A stretch of DNA of 64,000 bases from NCBI GenBank assembly GCA_048499455.1, contig JASNZV010000001.1, forward strand, positions 806,001 to 870,000. The letters run 5' to 3'. This stretch comes from CFX5 sp023384495. GTDB taxonomy: Bacteria; Chloroflexota; Anaerolineae; Caldilineales; Caldilineaceae. The stretch's first letter is position 1. Each line of letters begins with the position of its first letter. The translations under genes and the position numbers were made by a program. Of this stretch, positions 43,288 through 51,977 are shown piece after piece. The notes under the pieces are model-generated. The model was given only the letters and a program-made list of their open reading frames with translations, was not told the origin of the DNA and did no database searches.

Positions 43288-44076
43288 ATGCGTCCCAACA
43301 AGTTGCGCCAACTGTTGCAAGAAGGCAAGCCAAGCATCTCCACCCATATCCACGCCACCTGGCCGTCGATCCTCGAGGCCATTGGCCACACCGGGCTGTA
43401 TGACTATGTCGAGTTTGTGGCCGAGTATGGCCCCTACGACCTGCACGACCTGGACAACCTGGGCCGCGCCGCCGACCTCTATAACCTGGGCTTGATGATC
43501 AAGGTCGATTACGACACCCATCGTTTTGTCGCCCAACGTGCGATTGGCTCCGGCTTTGGCAGTGTGCTCTTCGCCGATTGCCACAATGTCGAAGAGGCGC
43601 GCGATTGTATCCTTTCGACCAAGCCGGATACACCCGAGGATGGTGGAACCTACGGGGTGGGCACGCGTCGCTTTGCCTATATGGGCTATGGCGGTGGCGT
43701 TGAATATGTCCAGGCGCTGCGCGATGTGGTGGTTATGCTCATGATCGAAAAGAAGGGCGCGGTCGAGCAGCTCGAAGAGATCCTCGCCCTGCCCGGGCTC
43801 GATATGATCCAGTGGGGCGGCGCCGACTACAGTATGAGCATCGGCAAGGCCGGCCAACGCAACGACCCAGGGATCAAGGCCACCGAGCGTCGTGTGATTG
43901 AGACCGCCCTCAAGATGGGGGTGCAGCCGCGCGCCGAGATTGGCAGCGCTGACGAAGCCAAATACTACCTTGACCTCGGTGTGCGCCACTTCTGCATCGG
44001 CACCGACATCAGCATCCTCTTCCAGTGGTGGAAGAGCAACGGTGACGCCCTGCGTAAAGTGGTCGAGCAAGTGTAG
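43288..44076 (+). CDS. HpcH/HpaI aldolase/citrate lyase family protein
   Basis: 262 residues of the phosphoenolpyruvate-binding barrel family. The early STHIHATWPSILEAIGHTGLYDYVEF, the metal-binding stretch MIKVDYDTHRFVAQRAIGSGF and FCIGTDISILFQWWKSNG near the end are family blocks. Relatives cleave 2-keto-3-deoxy sugar acids or related keto acids, producing pyruvate. No clear assignment can be made between aromatic catabolism and sugar-acid catabolism. A GGGAG site precedes the start. It is followed by a large inverted repeat. Confidence 0.87.
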   Translation: MRPNKLRQLLQEGKPSISTHIHATWPSILEAIGHTGLYDYVEFVAEYGPYDLHDLDNLGRAADLYNLGLMIKVDYDTHRFVAQRAIGSGFGSVLFADCHNVEEARDCILSTKPDTPEDGGTYGVGTRRFAYMGYGGGVEYVQALRDVVVMLMIEKKGAVEQLEEILALPGLDMIQWGGADYSMSIGKAGQRNDPGIKATERRVIETALKMGVQPRAEIGSADEAKYYLDLGVRHFCIGTDISILFQWWKSNGDALRKVVEQV

Positions 44077-44098
44077 CACGAGGCTTACACTTTGAACG

Positions 44099-44173
44099 CA
44101 AAGGCGCAGAGATGTAGAGACGCATAGAAGGTCTTTGACCAACAACGTGGCGTCTTTGCCCCTCTGCGCCTTT
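44099..44173. repeat. Large inverted repeat after the aldolase gene
   Basis: AAAGGCGCAGAGATGTAGAG followed by ACGC is mirrored by GCGTCTTTGCCCCTCTGCGCCTTT, giving arms of about 24 bp with mismatches. It lies 23 bp after the stop and could act as a terminator or element. The neighbouring stretch 44190-44290 also contains GGCC-rich dyads. Confidence 0.7.
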
Positions 44174-44301
44174 GTATTCAGAAAATCCGCCAAGATTCGT
44201 TGTCCTACTGGCCACATGGCTTAATGCCATACTCCCCGCCTGGCCGGCCCCTAGATTGGCCATCAGGCCAGCCTACCCTCCGTGAACCCATGATATGATA
44301 T

Positions 44302-44383
44302 GGGGGACTATCTCAAAATCGGTTGTGGCGCTGGCGTTCGTCCAAGCAGCTCACCGATGGCGCAGAGATGGGAGATAGCCCCC
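44302..44383. repeat. Palindromic intergenic element, family C copy 1
   Basis: 82 bp. The left end GGGGGACTATCTCAAAATCG and right end GAGATGGGAGATAGCCCCC are inverted. The stretch TCTCAAAATCGGTTGTGGCG is shared with copy 2 at 48820. Confidence 0.8.
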
Positions 44384-44451
44384 AAGAATCTTTCGCTGCA
44401 CGCACAACCATCACTCTGCATGAATTTTTACATACGTTATGTCAATCGTTA

Positions 44452-44460
44452 TGCTATAAT
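44452..44460 (+). promoter_or_regulatory. Extended -10 promoter of the opp operon
   Basis: TGCTATAAT, a perfect -10 hexamer with an upstream TG. The -35 region is weak, as is common with extended -10 promoters. Initiation near 44467 gives a leader of about 48 bases before ATG 44515. The preceding 40 bases are A/T-rich. Confidence 0.65.
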
Positions 44461-44514
44461 TGGGCGCGCCGAAACAAGCGAAATATTGGCGCATATCTGT
44501 TTGTAACGTTGTCT

Positions 44515-45509
<995 letters not shown>

Positions 45510-45513
<4 letters not shown>

Positions 45514-46574
45514 CGGCCTTACTTGAGGCGCAGCGCGTCACCAAAGTCTTCACCAGCGGGTTGGTGCAACGTAAACGCACGGTCGCCCTGGAAGATTTCT
45601 CGTTGACGCTCGACATTGAACGCCCATCCATTGTTGGCATCGTTGGAGAGAGCGGCAGTGGCAAGAGCACTATGGCGCGCTTATTGCTTGGGCTGGAGAC
45701 GCCTACCAGGGGCGCCGTCCTCTATCGGGGAAAGGCGCTGCAAAAGCTGACGCACGAAGAGTTGCGTCGCTTCCGTCGTGAAGTGCAGGTTGTCTTTCAA
45801 GATCCCTTTGGCACCTACAATTCGTTTTATAAAGTCGATCACCTCCTTGAGACACCCATTGCCAAGTTCGGCCTGGCGAAGTCGGGCGAGGAAGCGCGGG
45901 CGCTCATGGAAAAGACATTGCAGACGGTTGGCTTGCGGCCACGCGAGACGCTGGGGCGTTATCCGCACCAGCTCAGCGGTGGCCAGCGCCAGCGGCTCAT
46001 GGTGGCCCGGGCGCTCTTGGTCGAGCCCAGGATCATCATCGCCGATGAGCCGGTCTCGATGATCGATGCCTCGTTACGCGCCACAGTGCTCGACACCCTG
46101 CGCCAACTTCACGATGAGTTTGGCATTTCGCTCATTTACATCACCCACGATCTGACCACGGCCTACCAGATCAGCCAAAACCTGGTGGTGCTCTATAGCG
46201 GCGCAGTGGCGGAGGCGGGCGATGTGGAATTGGTGGTCAAGCAGCCACGTCACCCCTATACACAGCTATTGGTCAGCTCCATCCCCCGACCCGACCCAGA
46301 TCTCCAGTGGAGCGATGAGCCGGCGCCGTCGCCTGTTGGCGGGAGGGCGCAGCCCGGGGTCGGCTGCAAGTTTGCGGCCCGCTGTCCCCATGCGTTTGAG
46401 CCGTGTATCGAGACAGCGCCGCCGCTCTATCGCAGCGATGGGCGCCGCGCTGCCACCTGCTATCTGCAGATGGAACAGCCGGTGTTGCCGTGGGAAGAGA
46501 TGGACGAGCTATTGGCGCCTGATGATGGCGTGGTTGAAGCCGTGATGGCCTCTGCGCAACCGGCGCCCCCATGA
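45510..46574 (+). CDS. oppF: Oligopeptide ABC transporter ATPase (OppF/DppF type)
   Basis: 354 residues, the usual partner of OppD. Walker A is GESGSGKST, the signature LSGGQRQRL, Walker B RIIIADEPVSMID and the C-terminal cluster CKFAARCPHAFEPC with TCYL. The translation start overlaps the oppD stop (ATGA-type junction), so production is coupled. It ends with a Pro-rich tail of about 25 residues. Confidence 0.93.
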
Positions 46575-46683
46575 CCATGACCGGTTTGGCTTTTCGCCTT
46601 GCAATTCTTGAACCGTGAAATTCATGAACAGTGATGCGCTATTATCGATATCCATACGCTTGGTAACTCCACGATTCGTTTTC

Positions 46684-46960
46684 TGTTGCGGTTACTCTGA
46701 AAACCGAGATTTTGAACAGCCGCCATGGCTTCGAGTCGCCCCGCTCTTCAGAGAGTGTTTCAAACAGAGCCCAATATCGTGGTAGCTTTGGTCACGAAAG
46801 GAGGTAGACAGCAAAACAGCGTGTAATCCCAGCTTCGTTCGATTCTGTTTGGTCCTTGTAAGGAACGCTTGCGCTCTGCTGCGGTTGCTTTGAAAGGCGG
46901 CATTTGGAGACCCTCTATCGCTTTGGGTCGCTCCGGTTTTCAAGCCGGGTTTAGCGTGAC
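46684..46960. repeat. Two degenerate family A-like elements upstream of oppA
   Basis: The gap 46575-46996 has no gene. It contains two related stretches in direct orientation: one starting TGCGGTTACTCTGAAAACCG (about 46686) and one starting TGCGGTTGCTTTGAAAGGCG (about 46880). Each is followed by a TCGAGTCGCCCCG- or TGGGTCGCTCCGG-type segment, then a TTTCAAACAG- or TTTTCAAGCC-type segment. The TGCGGTTGCTTTGAAA end equals the family A terminus, so these appear to be decayed copies. Confidence 0.6.
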
Positions 46961-46996
46961 AGTCTCCGCAAGGATGGCGAAAAGGAGAGAACAACC

Positions 46997-48814
46997 ATGT
47001 TATTCCATCGAAAGTGGACCCCCTACTTCTACGGTGCGTTGGTGCTCGTATTGCTGGCGGTCACGGCGTGCCAGCCCATGCCAACCGCCCCCGGTGTTGT
47101 GGCGCCGGCAGACATGACACGGGCGCAAAGCCTCAACGTTGCCATCGGCGGTCGCATTGCCGACCCGACCAACCTCAATCTCTATGCGCCGGGCGTCAGC
47201 CGCTCTAATACCGGCCTGCACCAGATCGTCTATGAGTATTTCTTCTATCAGAACCTGCAGACCGGTGAATATGTGCCCTGGCTGGCCGAAAGCTACGAGT
47301 ACAACGACGACTTCACCACCATCACAGTTCAGCTGCGCGATGGCGTGAAGTGGAACGATGGCGAGCCTTTCACCGCCGATGATGTCGTCTTCACCTACGA
47401 TCTGCTCAAGGCCAACCCCGGCATGGTCTGGGCTGCCGAAGTTGCCAAGAACGTCGACTCGGTCGAAGCGATTGACCCGCTCACCGTGCAGTTCAACCTC
47501 ACCCATTCCAATCCGCGCGTTCACCTGAACCGTGAAGCGTTCCCCGCGGTGGGCATCTGGGGCGGCATCACCATCCTGCCCAAACACATTTGGGAGGGCC
47601 AGGACCCGCTCACCTTCAAGAACTCTGACCCCATCGGCACCGGGCCCTACAAGCTGCGCAACGCGACGGAAACGGCCATGACCTACGAGCGTAATGAAGA
47701 GTGGTGGGGCAAGGATGTTTTTGGCCGGCTGCCCGAGCCGCAGATCATCAACTTCCAGTACATGGGCCCCGAAACCAATGTTGCCCTGGCCCTGGCCGCC
47801 AACGAGCTGGACACGCCCAACATCGGCATTCTGTCGCTCGGCTCGTTCCAGGAGGTCGCCCGCCGTAACCCGGATGTGCACGCCTGGTCCAAGGATGCGC
47901 CCTATGCCTGGCTCGACCCTTGCCCGCGTGCGCTGATGGTGCAGAACGCCACGCCGCCGTGGGACAACCCAGAGATGCGCTGGGCGCTCTCGTACTCCAT
48001 CGACCGCGAGACCATCGTGAACCTGGCGTACGAAGGGACCACCGTGCCGAGTTGGGGTATCTGGCCCTTCTACGACGGCCTCAACCCCTATTTCGACGCA
48101 ATCGCTGATCTGCGCGAGGAGTACCCGGCGGATCAATATGACCCGGCCAAGGCCGAAGAACTGCTCACAGCCAACGGCTACAGCAAAAACGCCGCCGGCA
48201 AGTGGGCGTCCGGCGATGGTCAGGTGCTCAGCCTGACCTACCTGGTCAACGGCGATTCGCTCGAAGAGATGAAGGTCTCTGCCGTGTTGGGCGATCAGCT
48301 CAACGCAGCTGGTTTTGAGGTGGCCGTGCAGCCGCTGGCGGGCGGCACCCTTGATGACGCCATCTTGCGCGGCGACTACGGGCTCAAGTTGCATTCCTTC
48401 TGCCCTGGGTACATCTACGACAACCTCGAGTTGTTCCACAGCAAGTTCTATGTGCCCCTGGGCGAACCCGCGCCCTGGTACGAGCGCAACTCGTTCCGCT
48501 ACCGGAATCCAGCGTTCGACGCCATCGTCGATGAAATGGCCCAGCTCCCGCCTGATGACCCGCGAAACATCGAGCTCTTCCGGGAGGCAGTCGAGATTTT
48601 CTTCCGTGACCTTCCTGTGGTGCCAACCATCCAGGCCCCAGCGTTAGTGCCATTCAACGAACACTTCTGGACGGGCTGGCCCAACGCTGAGAATCCGTGG
48701 AACATGCCAGTCAGTTGGTGGGCCACCTTCAACCTGGTCATCAACGGCTACCCAGACCCAGAGACCGGCGAGTGGGTGGGTGGCATCCAATCGACAACGA
48801 TGGCGAGACAGTAG
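46997..48814 (+). CDS. oppA: Peptide/nickel-type ABC transporter substrate-binding lipoprotein (family 5)
   Basis: 605 residues, a typical length for solute-binding protein family 5. It has a lipoprotein signal with lipobox LLAVTAC at about 20-26. Family blocks: YEYNDDFTTITVQLRDGVKWNDGEPFTADDVVFTYDLL near 100-137, DPIGTGPYKL near 220 and NPEMRWALSYSIDRETIV near 325. It captures oligopeptides or another substrate outside the cell. AAGGAGAG precedes the start. It lies between the ATPase and permease genes, an unusual order. A family C element and a perfect palindrome follow its stop. Confidence 0.92.
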   Translation: MLFHRKWTPYFYGALVLVLLAVTACQPMPTAPGVVAPADMTRAQSLNVAIGGRIADPTNLNLYAPGVSRSNTGLHQIVYEYFFYQNLQTGEYVPWLAESYEYNDDFTTITVQLRDGVKWNDGEPFTADDVVFTYDLLKANPGMVWAAEVAKNVDSVEAIDPLTVQFNLTHSNPRVHLNREAFPAVGIWGGITILPKHIWEGQDPLTFKNSDPIGTGPYKLRNATETAMTYERNEEWWGKDVFGRLPEPQIINFQYMGPETNVALALAANELDTPNIGILSLGSFQEVARRNPDVHAWSKDAPYAWLDPCPRALMVQNATPPWDNPEMRWALSYSIDRETIVNLAYEGTTVPSWGIWPFYDGLNPYFDAIADLREEYPADQYDPAKAEELLTANGYSKNAAGKWASGDGQVLSLTYLVNGDSLEEMKVSAVLGDQLNAAGFEVAVQPLAGGTLDDAILRGDYGLKLHSFCPGYIYDNLELFHSKFYVPLGEPAPWYERNSFRYRNPAFDAIVDEMAQLPPDDPRNIELFREAVEIFFRDLPVVPTIQAPALVPFNEHFWTGWPNAENPWNMPVSWWATFNLVINGYPDPETGEWVGGIQSTTMARQ

Positions 48815-48819
48815 CAAGA

Positions 48820-48896
48820 AACCATCTCAAAATCGGTTGTGGCGTTGGAACGTTTTCGAACAGCATAGGTGTGGCACAGAGATTTTGAGATAGTCT
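48820..48896. repeat. Palindromic intergenic element, family C copy 2
   Basis: About 77 bp. ACCATCTCAAAATCGGTTG on the left and AGAGATTTTGAGATAGTC on the right are inverted copies. It lies 5 bp after the oppA stop. Confidence 0.8.
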
Positions 48897-48921
48897 CTAC
48901 GGCGTAAAGCGTAAATGTGAT

Positions 48922-48962
48922 GGGTGATGAGTGAGATGAAAATCACTCGTCACTCATCACCC
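48922..48962. repeat. Palindrome between oppA and oppB
   Basis: GGGTGATGAGTGA (48922-48934) is an exact inverse of TCACTCATCACCC (48950-48962). Together with the element at 48820 it makes a double stem-loop between binding-protein and permease genes, mirroring the arrangement in the sugar transporter operon. It overlaps the longest possible oppB frame. Confidence 0.8.
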
Positions 48963-48974
48963 TGGCACAAGACC

Positions 48975-49985
48975 ATGCTCACTTACTTTCGTTACATTGG
49001 CGCACGGCTGCTCACCCTGTTGGTGACCGTCTACATATCCATCACCGTTGTCTTTTTGGTGCCACGGTTGGCGCCGGGTGACCCGCTCGGTGCGATCTTC
49101 GTCAACCTGGCTTCGGTGGGGGGCCGGGTCGGCTCGCAGGAACTGGTCCAAGAATATTCGCGGCGCTTCGGGCTGGACAAGAGTCTGTGGGAGCAATATG
49201 TCAGCTTCTTGCGCGAGCTTGCCCGCGGCAATCTGGGCTATTCGATCAGCACCTTTCCGTCCGAGGTGATCGATCTGTTGCGGTCGGCGCTGCCGTGGAC
49301 GATTGGTCTGCTGACTGTCACCACCATCCTCAGCTGGGTGCTCGGCTCGATCTTGGGCGCGGTGGCCGGATGGCAAGGCCGGCGTTCGTGGTGGTCCCGG
49401 TTCTTTGTACCGGTGGCGCTCATCTTCTACACCACGCCCTATTACATTCTGGCGATTCTGTTGATCTTCCTATTCGCCGCCTATTGGCGCATCTTCCCGC
49501 TATCGGGCGCCTATGCCTTGGGCGTCACACCCGGCTGGAATCTGGCCTTTATCGGCAGCGTCATCCGCCATGCCACGCTGCCGGCGTTGAGCATCATCCT
49601 CGTGTCGCTGGGTTGGTGGTTTCTCAGCATGCGCAGCCTGATCACCGGCCTCAAGGGCGAAGACTTCATCATCAACGCCGAGGCCATGGGGCTGCGCGAG
49701 CGGCGCATCCTCTGGGGCTATGCCTTCCGCAACGCGCTGTTGCCCCAGGCCACCGGTCTGGCCATCTCTATGGGCCACATTGTGGGCGGCGCGCTGGTCA
49801 CCGAGGTGATCTTTGCCTACCCTGGCATCGGCTGGCTGATCTTCAACTCGATCAAAGGGATGGACTTCCCCACCATCCAGGGTGGCGTCTTGCTCATCAT
49901 TGTGGCGGTGGCGGTCGCCAATTTCATCATCGACGTGACCTACCCGCTCATCGACCCGCGCATTCGCCACCAGCAAGCAGGTTGA
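48975..49985 (+). CDS. oppB: Oligopeptide ABC transporter permease (OppB/DppB type)
   Basis: 336 residues. It has the OppB N-terminus (YFRYIGARLLTLLVTVYISITVVFLVPRLAPGDPL) and a large loop to about residue 100. The EAA-type loop is INAEAMGLRERRILWGYAFRNALLP near 235-260. There are about six membrane segments. The start is uncertain: ATG 48975 is chosen because homology begins there and the upstream ATGs (48924-48936) fall inside a perfect palindrome, but no strong ribosome site precedes it. Confidence 0.9.
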   Translation: MLTYFRYIGARLLTLLVTVYISITVVFLVPRLAPGDPLGAIFVNLASVGGRVGSQELVQEYSRRFGLDKSLWEQYVSFLRELARGNLGYSISTFPSEVIDLLRSALPWTIGLLTVTTILSWVLGSILGAVAGWQGRRSWWSRFFVPVALIFYTTPYYILAILLIFLFAAYWRIFPLSGAYALGVTPGWNLAFIGSVIRHATLPALSIILVSLGWWFLSMRSLITGLKGEDFIINAEAMGLRERRILWGYAFRNALLPQATGLAISMGHIVGGALVTEVIFAYPGIGWLIFNSIKGMDFPTIQGGVLLIIVAVAVANFIIDVTYPLIDPRIRHQQAG

Positions 49986-50006
49986 GTAGGGAATGAGGAG
50001 TATCGT

Positions 50007-50900
50007 ATGACTGTTGCACCCATGCAGGAGAGTGTCGTCGAGGCAAGACCCACGGGCGAGGGGTTTGTGGCGCGGTTGTTCCGAAACCCAAAATTTTCGG
50101 TGGGTGCAATCATCTTTCTGTTTTTGGCGCTAGTGGCGATCATCGGCGGGCTGGCCATCGATCCGTCGCAGCGCCTGACCGGCGCATTTATGCCCCGCCA
50201 ACCCCCCAGCGCCGGGCTCTGGCTAGGGAGTGACTCCCTGGGCCGCAGTATCTTTATCCAACTGTTGGAGGCGATCCCCAAGTCGATGCAGGTCGGGCTG
50301 ATCGCAGCGACGCTGGGCACCTTGTTGGGCGCCCTCATCGGCTTTGTGGGCGGCTATTTCGGCGGGGTCGTCGATGCGGTGCTGCGCGTGCTGATCGATG
50401 TCTTCCTCTCGGTGCCCTCGCTGCTCTTTCTCATCCTGATTGCATCGCTGGTACGCGGGGTCAATGTCCAGACCATGGCGCTCATCATTGGCGTCTTTGC
50501 TTGGGCGTGGCCGGCGCGCCAGGTACGGGCGCAGGTGCTCAGCCTGAAAGAGCGCGGCTTTGTCGAGGTGGCGCGCATGTCGGGCATGGGTGGCCTGGAG
50601 ATCATCGGGCGCGAGCTCATGCCCCACATGTTTCAGTGGCTGGGCGCCAACTTTGTCAACGCCTTTATCGCCGCCATCCTGGCCGAGTCAGGTCTCTCGA
50701 TCCTGGGGCTGGGTCCGCAGCGCGAGATGACGCTGGGCATGATGATCTACTGGGCGCTCAGCTACGGCGCAATTCTGCAAAACTTCTGGTGGTGGTGGAT
50801 GACGCCGGTGCTGACACTCATGTTGCTCTTCTTGGCGCTCTATCTGATCCACCTCGGGTTTGACGAGGTCAGCAACCCCCGCCTGCGCGTCGAAGGCTGA
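50007..50900 (+). CDS. oppC: Oligopeptide ABC transporter permease (OppC/DppC type)
   Basis: 297 residues, with a cytoplasmic N-terminus and first membrane segment at about 30-50. WLGSDSLGRSIFIQLL is the conserved OppC block, and the EAA loop EVARMSGMGGLEIIGRELMPH lies near 185-205. It has six membrane segments. AGGAG lies 6 bases before the ATG. It completes the OppBC channel with the gene 21 bp upstream. Confidence 0.93.
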   Translation: MTVAPMQESVVEARPTGEGFVARLFRNPKFSVGAIIFLFLALVAIIGGLAIDPSQRLTGAFMPRQPPSAGLWLGSDSLGRSIFIQLLEAIPKSMQVGLIAATLGTLLGALIGFVGGYFGGVVDAVLRVLIDVFLSVPSLLFLILIASLVRGVNVQTMALIIGVFAWAWPARQVRAQVLSLKERGFVEVARMSGMGGLEIIGRELMPHMFQWLGANFVNAFIAAILAESGLSILGLGPQREMTLGMMIYWALSYGAILQNFWWWWMTPVLTLMLLFLALYLIHLGFDEVSNPRLRVEG

Positions 50901-51022
50901 CCGCCACCGCCAGGCGTCCCCCTCCCCGGATTCTTTGGCGACCGCTGTGTGTCGGCTGTTGCGTCTTTCCACGGTTCTGTCTGGGCTGTGATCAACATGG
51001 CCCAATATCAAAGGAGGAAGCG

Positions 51023-51649
51023 ATGCCCGTCATCACCATCTCGCGCGAACTGGGATCGGAGGGCACCAACATCGCCCAGATGGTGGCCGCCCAGATTGGC
51101 GCCCCCTGTATCGACAAGGAAGTGCTGGCTGAAATGGCCCAGCAAGCCGGGATCTCGGTCCAGGTCATGGCCGCGGCGGAGGAACAGCTACTGGCGCGAC
51201 CCATTGGCGTCAGCGACGAGATGCGCGCCTTCTGGTCGGCCCGGCGCGGCAAAGGCGTTCTCAGCGAAGCGCAGTTTGTCCAACACCTGACCGCCGCGCT
51301 CAGACTGCTGGCCGCGCAAGAGAATGTCGTCTTCGTGGGCCGCGGCGCACAGGTTGTCCTCAGGGATCACCCGGGCGCGCTTCATGTTCACCTCTACGCG
51401 CCGCTGGATGCGCGTGCGGCGCGCATCCAACAGCAGCGAAATCTGCCTGCGCTGGAGACTGCCCAGCAGATCATTCGCAAGGCCGATGAGCAGCGGCGGG
51501 ATTGGTTTCGCCACTTTTTTAGGGGTGTGGACTGGAAGAGCCCCAAACACTATCATCTCCTGATCGACACCGCGCGCATCCCCCCCAAGCCGGCGACTGC
51601 GCTGATCGTCCAGGCGGCGCAGGCGACGCCACAACCGGCGACCGCATAG
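51023..51649 (+). CDS. Cytidylate-kinase-like family protein
   Basis: 208 residues. The start MPVITISRELGSEGTNIAQMVA matches the cytidylate kinase-2 family, whose P-loop is the SRxxGSxG type rather than the classical GxxGxGK. QENVVFVGRGAQVVL near 95-110 and the DEQRRDWFRHFFRGVDW helix near 155-175 are also typical. The substrate is not established for the family. It is 122 bp after oppC in the same direction, with AAAGGAGG before the ATG, so it may belong to the transport operon or have its own promoter. Confidence 0.82.
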   Translation: MPVITISRELGSEGTNIAQMVAAQIGAPCIDKEVLAEMAQQAGISVQVMAAAEEQLLARPIGVSDEMRAFWSARRGKGVLSEAQFVQHLTAALRLLAAQENVVFVGRGAQVVLRDHPGALHVHLYAPLDARAARIQQQRNLPALETAQQIIRKADEQRRDWFRHFFRGVDWKSPKHYHLLIDTARIPPKPATALIVQAAQATPQPATA

Positions 51650-51725
51650 CGACTTTCGAAAACTGCTCTCCCCAACAACCACAATTGAATTGATACTCTG
51701 CTTCTCCATGCAACCCCATCTTGTC

Positions 51726-51844
51726 TATACTGAATTCAGATTGAAAACCGGACTCTGAAATGATCACGCCGAGTCCGTGACTCGGCGGTTCCGTGAACCG
51801 CCTTGAACACAAAGAACTCCGAATTTCATTGTGAACTCAGTATA
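51726..51844. repeat. Palindromic intergenic element, family A copy 4, with internal hairpins
   Basis: 119 bp. The outer ends TATACTGAATTCAG and CTCAGTATA are inverted, and TTGAAAACCGGACTC matches the other family A copies. The centre is replaced by two small hairpins sharing the loop CCGTG: GCCGAGT/ACTCGGC (51768-51786) and GGCGGTT/AACCGCC (51784-51802), which overlap by three bases. The gap 51650-51977 holds no gene. Confidence 0.8.
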
Positions 51845-51864
51845 GCAGCCGCCAAAAAGCGCGT

Positions 51865-51893
51865 TTGTGGACTGGCGCAAGGGGCGGTATGAT
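51865..51893 (+). promoter_or_regulatory. Promoter of the MFS-HEAT gene
   Basis: TTGTGG (51865-51870), 17-bp spacer and TATGAT (51888-51893). Initiation near 51900 gives a leader of about 78 bases. Confidence 0.6.
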
Positions 51894-51977
51894 TGCCCCA
51901 TACTTCAGTCTCTTTTATCTTCCAGTAGCCATGTAACTGGGGGATTGGGGCGATTTGGAGAGACTAAGGAGATTGAG

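Noticed and set aside
46692..46994. A 100-codon minus-strand frame upstream of oppA
   Set aside because: It spans the decayed repeat elements and its composition is not protein-like.
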